Part shown: positions 56,346-64,000 of the stretch, piece by piece
Position numbering within the stretch: the stretch's first letter is position 1
How the letters are laid out: every line of letters begins with the position of its first letter
Source: Corbicula japonica
Lineage: Eukaryota > Mollusca > Bivalvia > Venerida > Cyrenidae
DNA: 64,000 nt
Assembly (NCBI GenBank): GCA_038501625.1
Contig: JAZAYU010000355.1
Location: 372,001 to 436,000, forward strand
Direction: 5' to 3'
Program-made: the position numbers and the translations under genes
Notes under the pieces: generated by a model
Told to the model about the DNA's origin: nothing
What the model saw: only the letters and a program-made list of their open reading frames with translations
The model's database searches: none

Positions 56346-57274
56346 ATATTTGTCAGTAAGCATGGCTACATTATTACTACTCAGGGGACTACTCGATAGT
56401 GCAAGAGAGACCAAAGTACACTAACCAAGTACCATGGGTATTCGGTTTGAAATTTTTTAATGACTAAGTATTTGACTGTAAAGCTGTTTATGGCGCCTAT
56501 CTCAGTCACAAATTAAGTTATACTTCTTATTAATTAACTAACAATGCTTTGAAACATTTTTGAAGTCTCCATATGTCTCAAAGTCTTCAAATAGGTCCGG
56601 CGATCAAGTTCTACCACACTTGATTGTATTTTAGGATGTGACTGCTGTTTTGCAACTATCATTTTAACACATAGTTGACATTCATGCACAATTTCCTTCG
56701 CAGTTTTCTAAGCAACTATAACATGCAGCTGCCTGATATTTTCCATATTGCTTTATCCCATAGTCCGATATGGTGTAAAGCGATTTTATGCTCCTAGCTC
56801 TTCTACATCTTGAAAACCGAATACTGAGATTTTTACACTTAATTGACATACATGCACAATTTCTGTCGCAGTTTTCTAAGCAACTGTAACCTGAAGCGGC
56901 CTGATTTTATATATACTACATGTATATTAGGTAAATACTCGGAAAAAATTGACGACATTTATACAATATGACAAATACAAAATGGCATTTTTGAAAGTCA
57001 TTTTCAAAGCTGGTGTATTACTAGTGAGCATTAGCTCACACATTCACCTTGTTTGTTTTTACATGCAAGTTTCTACTATCTTGCATCTTTCTCAGTAGAC
57101 ACTTTTTGGATTAATTTATAAAACTTCAGAAATCTCTTAAGAGGGGCCAAATAAACATTTAAAAGATCATCTAACTTTCAACTCACTTATAAAACTCGAA
57201 ATGGTTACATAATAGTGTTGTTTGTTTGCTAAAAGATAAATCATATGTTTTAATGACAGTGGTTTTATTTCAAG
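56346..57274. other. rest of SMYD intron 9, nothing recognised
   Basis: A short local repeat (TTCTAAGCAACT near 56705 and 56872) was the only structure seen. Confidence 0.45.
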
Positions 57275-57449
57275 ACACCAAGAAAGTGTTTGCAAGCTGT
57301 AAGAAGTTGATCCAAGAGACAAACAATATTCTACACCCAATGAACGTGTACCTCGTTAGAGTGTTTGACCGAGCCTTTGACGCAGCCATAGATGATGAAC
57401 AATGGGAAAAGGCACTCAAATATGGTTTGAAAACACTGCAAGCCTACAG
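57275..57449 (+). CDS. SMYD3-like: SMYD-like exon 10 (C-terminal helical domain)
   Basis: Acceptor TTTTATTTCAAG, donor GTAACC. Residues 317-374 plus two bases. The helices NTKKVFASCKKLIQET, VYLVRVFDRAFDAAID and WEKALKYGLKTLQAYR match the TPR-like C-terminal domain of SMYD3, which regulates access to the active site. Confidence 0.93.
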
Positions 57450-58161
57450 GTAACCACAAGGGGGAGTTTTAAATTAAAGGGTGACCAGTGACACATCAAT
57501 TTTAATGCAAAAGTATAAATACTTAATTAGGATAATAACAATAAATGTATTTAGTTTGTCATGTAATTTATATTGAAAATTAATTATAATTGTGATTTAA
57601 AGGATTGTCTGTGAATATTTGTATTATGAATTATATTAATTATGATATAAAAATAAATTAATGAAAAGTTGACTGGTGCTCAATACCTGATGATGTCACT
57701 AGTCACCCCAAATGGCTGCTAGCATATGTTAGAATCAATGTTTTACAGAAATACCTCCGCAAGCAATGGACCAATTTTAAACATCTGTTCTGTTCAGTGC
57801 TCTGTTTTAAAATGTCTTTGCAATGAAAACTGATTGATATATTCTGGACTACCTCTTTCAAATGTAATTTTTAAAAGTATGCCGTGTTTGTGTTTCCACA
57901 CGTGTGAATGATCATATATACCGTATGTACAGACACTTTTTATACAGAGCAGAATTAAACTGTTGAAAAAAAGTTGTTTATTTATTATTTACTAACTTAT
58001 TTTTAGATGAGGTAACACAATATGTGTAAGTGTGGTGCAGGTTTATTAATGTAATTTACTACTGTACGAAAAGAAAGATGATGGTTTTAAAATTTGCATT
58101 CACTGTAGCTGCTTGTAAAGTATGAGGTTTTAACTGAAGAGAATTGTTCCTTTTATTTCAG
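57450..58161. other. SMYD intron 10, nothing recognised
   Basis: Short AT-rich intron between exons 10 and 11 with no repeat or gene. Confidence 0.6.
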
Positions 58162-58384
58162 AGCATACTACGATAAGTACAGTCCAAATTTAGCTATACA
58201 GCTGTTCAAAGTTGGGAAACTTCAACTTTACCTGCAAGACCTGGATGGGGCCCTAGCACTTTTGGAAGAAGCCCAGTCAGCTATAGCAGTAACACACGGA
58301 ACCAGTCATGAACTGTTTAATAATGTAGCTTTATTTGTAAACCAATGCAGGGAGGAAATGAGAGTGACATTGGAGGGACTTTAG
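58162..58384 (+). CDS. SMYD3-like: SMYD-like exon 11 (last coding exon)
   Basis: Acceptor TTTTATTTCAG; ends at TAG 58382-58384. Residues 375-448. AYYDKYSPNLAIQLFKVGKL aligns with the SMYD3 HP-x-(R/L)GVQ-x-KVGKL segment, and ALALLEEAQSAIAVTHGTSH with the final TPR-like helices (VTHG-x-x-H is conserved). A poly(A) signal follows 95 bases later. Confidence 0.95.
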
Positions 58385-58478
58385 ATACAATGCCATGCAT
58401 AGGTCAAAATGGAGATGTTGTTTATAAATATAACTGAAACAGTCTTGTAAGCTGTCACAGTGACAGAGGGAACTACCA

Positions 58479-58484
58479 ATAAAC
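58479..58484 (+). terminator. poly(A) signal of the SMYD-like gene
   Basis: AATAAA about 95 bases after the stop codon, followed by a T/G-rich stretch (GGATTTTGTGTTTGG). Confidence 0.75.
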
Positions 58485-58559
58485 TGTTATGGATTTTGTG
58501 TTTGGTTTCTTATTCTACAAATATAAATACGTGAAATGTAAATATCACAAATAGACACA

Positions 58560-58815
58560 CACAGAAAACACACCCTACCCACATAGTCAAAAGCAGAATG
58601 AAATACAAGAACATGACTATGTATGATTAATTTCAAATAAAACAAAAAGAGGACATGAGGAGTTACCGCCCTTTAACTTTAAAGGTCATCGGTAAAACAA
58701 TTTGCCACTGGGTTTTTAGTGCACCAACCTCACTTGCCCAAACAGGTTCTAATATGAGCAAACAAGAACAAAAAAGTAATTCGCATATCAGGAATCGCCA
58801 CATTCAGAAGACACC
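58560..58815 (-). mobile_element. Naiad 3' UTR fragments
   Basis: Reverse complement of the Naiad 3' UTR (GTGCACCAACCTCACTTGCC, AAACAGGTTCTAATATGAGC) and of its terminus (GCATATCAGGAATCGCCAC) on either side, in shuffled order. Confidence 0.65.
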
Positions 58816-59125
58816 TCTTAAAACGGAAAATGTACGATATTACACGTGAAAGTGTCTCGTTTATCATGTATATAAAGAATATCGGGTTACTGTCTTTTGA
58901 TAACAGGTGATATTGGACAAGGCTGATATCGTCGTAGAAAACGCCAGGTTCAGACCTTAATCACCAACAAGGGTTGCACAGTTAGTACCCATTGGGATGC
59001 CTATTACTTGTTTATAATTAGAGGTAGTAAATCTTACATAAATGTTTTCCAGTAAATTAATTAAATATCATGTTTTCATTTTTCTGTACTTTAATACACC
59101 GTTGCTGAAATGATTTAGCTGTTTT
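58816..59125. other. spacer after the SMYD gene, nothing recognised
   Basis: No feature supported. Confidence 0.45.
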
Positions 59126-61659
59126 AGCTCGACTATTCCAAGAATAGGGGAGCTATCCTACTCGCCCCGGTATCGGCGTCGGCGTCCGTTAAACAAAAAA
59201 TGCACTTTGATCCATAACTTGAAAACTACTTATGATATCAACTTTAAACTTTGAATATATATATTCACCATAAAATTCTACATCATTACCAACAACACCC
59301 ATAACTCTGCTACAAATATTTTTCACTTAAATTTTGTGTTAAGGAAAATATGCACTTTGGTCCATAACTTCTAAACTACCTGAGATATCAACTTGAAACT
59401 TGAAATATATATTCACCATCAAATTTTACATTATTACCAACAAGACCCGTAACTCTGCTGTCAATATATTTCAAGTTATGCCCCTTTTTTCTAACATTTT
59501 GTGTTAAGCAAAATATGCATTTTGCCCATAATTTTAAAAATACTTGAGATATTGCCTTGAAACTTGAAATATATTTTCACCATCAAAATCTACATCATAA
59601 CCAACAAGACCAATAACCCTGCTTCCAATATTTTATCAAATTTTGCCCCTTTTTCACTTACATTTTGTGTTAAGCAAAATCTACACTTGGCCCTAAACTA
59701 TGAATGGAGGGATTTCAAAATAACTTGGCACAAATGTTCACCATGACAAGGCGGTGTGTCGCGTACAATACCCATACCTGTAGATCCAAGGTCAAGGTCA
59801 CTGTTACTAAAAATAGAATTTTCTTGCAAAATTGTGTCCGCTCTGTAACTTTGTTATAATTTCCTATTGGATTTTTAAAATAACTTGGCACAAATGTTCA
59901 CCATGTCAAGACGGTGTGTCACGTACATGCAGCTCGAAGGTCAAGGTCACTTTTACTAAAAATAGAATTTTCTTGCAAAATTGTGTCCGCTCTGTTACTT
60001 TGTTATTTCCTATTGGATTTTTTAAATAACTTGGTATTATTGTTCACCATATCAAGACGGTGTGTCACGTACATGCAGGTCTAAGGTCAAGGTCACTGTT
60101 ACTAAAAATAGAATTTTCTTGTCCGGGCTGTTACTTTGTTATGAATGAAGGGATTTCAAAATAACTTGGCACAAATGTTCACCATGACAAGGCGGTGTGT
60201 CCACACAATACCCATGCCTGTAGATCCAAGGTCAAGGTCACTGTTACTAAAAATAGAATTTTCTCGTCCTGGCTGTAACTTCGTTATGAATGGAGGGATT
60301 TCAAAAAAACTTGATACAAATGTTCACCATGACAGGGCGGTATATCGCGTACCATGCCCATGCCTGTAGGTCAAGGTCACTGTTACTAAAAATAGAATTC
60401 TCTTGTCAAGGCTGTCACTTTGTTATGAATGGAGGGATTTCAAAATAAGTTTGCACAAATTTTCACTATGACAAGGCAGTGTGTCCGCACAATACCCAAG
60501 CCTGAAGGTCCAAGGTCACTGTTACTAATAATAAAATTTTCTTGTCAAGGCTGTAACTTCATTATAAATGGAGGGATTTCAAAATAACTTGACACAAATG
60601 TTCTCCATGACAGGGCGGTGTATCGCGTACCATGCCCATGCCTTTAGGTCAAGGTCACTGTTACTTAAAATAGAATTCTCTTGTCCGGGCTGTAACTATG
60701 TTAGGAATAGAGTGATTTCAAAATAACTTGACACAAATGCTCATCATGACAAGATGGTGTGTCCTGTACCATGTCCACGCCTGTAGGTCAAAGGTCAAGG
60801 TTTCTGTTTCTAAAAATAGAATTTTCTTGTCCTGGCTATAACTTTCTTTTTAATGGAGGATTTTCAAAATAACTTGGCATAAATGTTCACCATGACAAGG
60901 CGGTGTGTTGCGTACATTACCCATGCCTGTAAGTCCAAGGTCAAGGTCACACTTACTAAAACTTGAATTTACTTGTTCGGGCTATAACTTCTTTATGAAT
61001 GATGGGATTTCAAAATAACTTTGCACAAATGTTCACTATGACATTGCATTGCATTACCACCAACTTCTTCACAGACATTTCCTTAATGAGAAGACAACAG
61101 CACCACAAATACAAATAATTTACTTGATCTTCCAAGTTTATGCATATTCTTATATTACTCGAACATCACTGTCTTTGAAATGCTATTATTCCCATCATTG
61201 CACTTGAGTGTCTGAAAACGATGCATAGTGGGGGCATCCATGTCCTATGGACACATTTCTAGTTTCACTTATATTTTCACTTAAGTGCACTTCATCGATA
61301 ACTTTGCAAATACTTAAGCTATTAACTTCAAACTTCCATTATATTTTCATTTCAGTTCTTTTTCTGTAACATTACTGAAGTGATTGATATTTGACTAAAA
61401 GTAAATGTCTAATAAAAAATTACTAACAAGTTTTCTAACAAATTCAGAAATATTTCATAGCTATTCCCATAGTCAGTTTAATATTTAAGGAATTATTTCT
61501 GTTATTTGAAATGAATTTCTACCTTACCACTCACTTGTTATTTTTTCTCCTGATTGCACATGAATGTATGGCCGTAGTTGCATTGTTTTAATCTTCAAAT
61601 TGCATTTGTTTCAAATGATTCGAATAGTCGAGCATGCTGTCTCCTCTGACAGCTCTTGT
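59126..61659 (+). mobile_element. Helentron-like element (AGCTCGACTATTC ends), complete, chimeric core
   Basis: Left end AGCTCGACTATTCCAAG after TTTT. Right end has inset GAATAGTCGAGC, hairpin GCTGTC/GACAGC and terminal TCTTGT. The core holds about nine units of 140-150 bp with GGTCAAGGTCACTGTTAC, the same unit as in the 22878-29024 element. At 61228-61262 it contains that element's complete right end (GGGGGCATCCATGTCC, hairpin, CTAGT), so it is a chimera or carries a nested, left-deleted copy. Confidence 0.8.
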
Positions 61660-62755
61660 ATTGAATTTCTTTCGACTTTATTTCAACATTGACAACAACT
61701 CGTCATCACGTAGAGTACCTGTAATCTTCGCATTCATTGTATTTAGATATTTAATACTCAATATTTCATCTTTATTTGACTGTATCTGATGTGATGTGGT
61801 AAAGTTGATTTAAAGTCTCGTAGCTTTTCATGGATTTCCTTCATGTGCATTTTTATGTGGAGTCCAGGCAGAAATGCTTCATTTAGTAAAGTTCAATCTG
61901 AATGTTCACTATTGTTGATGAACACAGCTGCACCGGGGTGCTCGAAAACAGTTATTTCATTAACCATGTTAACACGCCTAGCAAATGTCTCATAATTGTT
62001 TATGTGAGTTGTTATGCAAAATGAAAGTCTTCTGTGGGAAAATGACAGCAAAAACACGCTTCACACTCGTCTCATCACTGCACGTGTCATGCATTTAAGA
62101 TTATGTTGTCTCTCATAGTAATACATTCTATCATTTGCAAAATGGTTGAGAGGACACTATCAGTAAAAACAGCTGTTCTTTTCTACCATACAAGCATTTT
62201 TTCCTATAACAGCTAGACACAGCCAAATACTGAATTCTGTAACAGATAGAGAGAGACAGAGAGACAGAGCAGTATAATTAAGTACGATACTTAATAATAT
62301 AGCAGTTACATGTAATAGTGTTTTTGTTCCATTTTAATTTTACACATTTGATTTAAACTTTCAGTACATGAGAAAAATCTAGTTTAAGCATTATTTGTAT
62401 CAATTTTCAAATGACCATGGCATAAACATATTTAAAACTTTTTAAACTGAATAATGTCAACACTAACAACACGAAATGACGTTGATTTCTTTAAATTAGT
62501 TTTAATAAACTCTGGAAAATAAAATATTGTTAACTGTGTTTTATTATTATAAGTTTGGGGAATTACGGTCACGGCTTAGATACTGAGACTCCAAAGAATA
62601 TCTTTCCAAAGTGAGTCTTTGAAGTTAATCCCATCCGGAGACGGACATGCATGAAGTTATGCGCAAAATGAATCGTGGACAAAACGTAACCGCGGGTAAT
62701 GGTGGCTTTTGAGGGCAAAATCTAGCTACTTCCAAGTGCGAATATGGTAATAGCC
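61660..62755. other. intergenic spacer, nothing recognised
   Basis: No supported gene, RNA or repeat; a short AGAGA-rich tract lies near 62247. Confidence 0.45.
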
Positions 62756-63150
62756 CAGCCATGCGGTCGCAAATAGTGTAGCAATCAGGCAAGGCAATAC
62801 TATAGCAATTATCTTTAGCAATTTCTCCATGCAACAGCGTAGTAACTAGGCGATGCAACAATAGCAATACTGTCAGTGCAATGCTAGCAATACTGTAGCA
62901 ATTACTCCAGGCAACACCTTATTAATTAGGCAATGCAATACTGCAGCAATACGGTCAATGCAATGCAAAGCAATACTGTAGCAATTATTCCAGGCAACAC
63001 CGCAGTCATTAGACAATGCAATACTGTCAATACAGTATCAGTTAGGCAATGCAATACTGTAGCAATAAGGCGAGTCAACAAATCCCGCCATTCTGCAAAG
63101 CAAATACTCCAGCAATTTGGTGTAGCGAATAATCCTTCAGGAATGGGAGG
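62756..63150. repeat. degenerate minisatellite
   Basis: Roughly six imperfect copies of a unit of about 65-70 bp built on GGCAATGCAATACTGTAGCA and ATTACTCCAGGCAACACC. Frames on both strands here are by-products of the repeat. Confidence 0.75.
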
Positions 63151-64000
63151 CACCTAGCTAGGCTATTCCGAGCGCCAGATCTTTCCCCTCCGTATTATGC
63201 AAAGCCGCCCACACTTTTTGAAAATGTTGTCAAGCGTTTCCACTCTCGCACTGAAGGATCTGCCAACATCTGTGAGAGAGGGGACGTGAGCGCTCTATAG
63301 TTAAAAATTATACAAAGTGTGTATAAAGTTTATGGTTTTGCATTATTGTTACGAGAATGCATGTATGTCCGTCTCCAGAAGGGAAGAATTTTTCCATAGT
63401 CTTGACTGATTTAATTAACAGTTACCAATTGTCTTTGAGGTAAACATCTGTGCTAATAAAGTTTTCAATCCCGTAAGTTAAACTTTTATTTTACATTACA
63501 ATTCATTTCCAAAGTGACCATTAGGCCCAATGGTTCTACTAAACTAGTAAAGTTTCTAAAAAATTTCCCAAATGATAACACAGAAATTTGCGTCATTCCA
63601 CAGCGCTTGGGCTTGTCGGACAAACTGAACATATTCACAAAGGACAACAGCAATAGAGTTCTTTCACATTGTTACCTCCCCTTAGCGCTCTCTAAAATTG
63701 AAGAGCATATTTAGTCGATAAATGCACGCGAGGGGGCATCGTTTACTATTGTTAATATGACTAAGTGATTATAAAATTAAGAACATGTTGATTAATCATT
63801 TCAAATTTATAAATAAGTGAGTTCAGTCAAACAACAAAGAATAAAAAACCGTTATGATCACTTACAAGCACATCAAGAAAGTTTATGCGCATTTTAAACA
63901 TTGTTTATCGCGGTATTTTCAGGACGCGAGTATCCGACGGATTTGTGTGGGGTTTTTATGAAAATACACACGTGAATTGTGTTTACTAAAAATAAATCTG
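63151..64000. other. right edge of the window, weak ORF only
   Basis: A 66-codon + strand frame at 63514-63714 (MTIRPNGSTKLVKFLKNFPN, ending SHCYLPLALSKIEEHI) has plausible composition but no recognised family, splice context or promoter. It may be chance. Confidence 0.25.

Larger units (their letters stand above)
7651..58484 (+). other. SMYD3-like: SMYD3-like SET/MYND lysine methyltransferase gene, 11 coding exons
   Basis: The family transfers methyl groups from S-adenosylmethionine to lysines of histones and other proteins. Eleven exons with GT-AG sites and matching phases join into 448 codons plus stop (human SMYD3 has 428 residues). Visible in the product: a complete MYND zinc finger (C26, C29, C39, C42, C48, C52, H60, C64), a SET half with SFTICDGE at 156-163, DHSCKPN at 180-186, candidate catalytic Tyr216, post-SET C238-x-C240-x2-C243, an extra Cys cluster (C256/C257, C262, C267, C279, C282), and a helical C-terminal domain. 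The insert-like second Cys cluster is, from memory, more like plant ASHR1-type and some invertebrate SMYDs than vertebrate SMYD1-3. The usual N-terminal GxG motif is absent from exon 1 and may lie in an unseen upstream exon. Introns reach 24.8 kb and carry many mobile elements. Confidence 0.9.

Overview
The window is animal nuclear DNA, AT-rich, intron-rich and dense in transposable elements. A bivalve mollusc, probably a clam, is the best fit. The evidence is inferred: several Helentron-derived elements of the bivalve pearl type with tandem-repeat cores, a Naiad Penelope-like retroelement whose in-frame UGA codons match what is known from clam Naiads, an intronless Toll-like receptor, and a tRNA-derived SINE.

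One host gene organises the window. A SMYD3-like SET/MYND lysine methyltransferase runs on the + strand from its first recognisable coding exon at 7651 to a stop at 58382-58384 and a poly(A) signal at 58479. I could place eleven coding exons by splice sites, codon phase and family alignment. They join without a frame error into 448 codons (MYND finger, SET, CxCxxC post-SET, a second Cys cluster, helical C-terminal domain). The introns are very large. The biggest, 30569-55354, holds on the opposite strand a complete intronless Toll-like receptor (39589-41865, LRR-TM-TIR), a nearly full-length CR1-like LINE (about 33609-39110) and two weak candidate exons (45528-45621, 46698-46931).

Most of the rest is mobile or repetitive. 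(1) Five Helentron-like non-autonomous elements (14217-16499, 22878-29024, 31346-32990, 51820-53882, 59126-61659) plus a fragment at 54084 share one plan: T-run, left terminal inverted repeat, tandem-repeat core, inset right inverted repeat, hairpin, then CTTGT or CTAGT. They use three unrelated terminal sequences and have swapped core modules. (2) A 5'-truncated Naiad (25373-about 28616) sits inside one of them, with many 3'-end fragments elsewhere. (3) hAT-like elements lie at 8123-9017, 13382-16939 and 23570-24760, and further TIR elements at 42139, 42884 and 50895. (4) Perfect or near-perfect foldback repeats, a SINE family, a modular repeat called R1 here, several minisatellites and a 178-bp palindrome fill the remainder.

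The strongest point for follow-up is the Naiad: its open frame is broken between EN and RT only by two UGA codons, both at positions where the family is expected to carry cysteine, one being the first Cys of the diagnostic CxC motif. Also notable are a single in-frame UAG between the LINE's ORF1 and an AUG-poor ORF2, the module shuffling among Helentron-like families, and an NHSC-to-DHSC change in the SMYD SET core.
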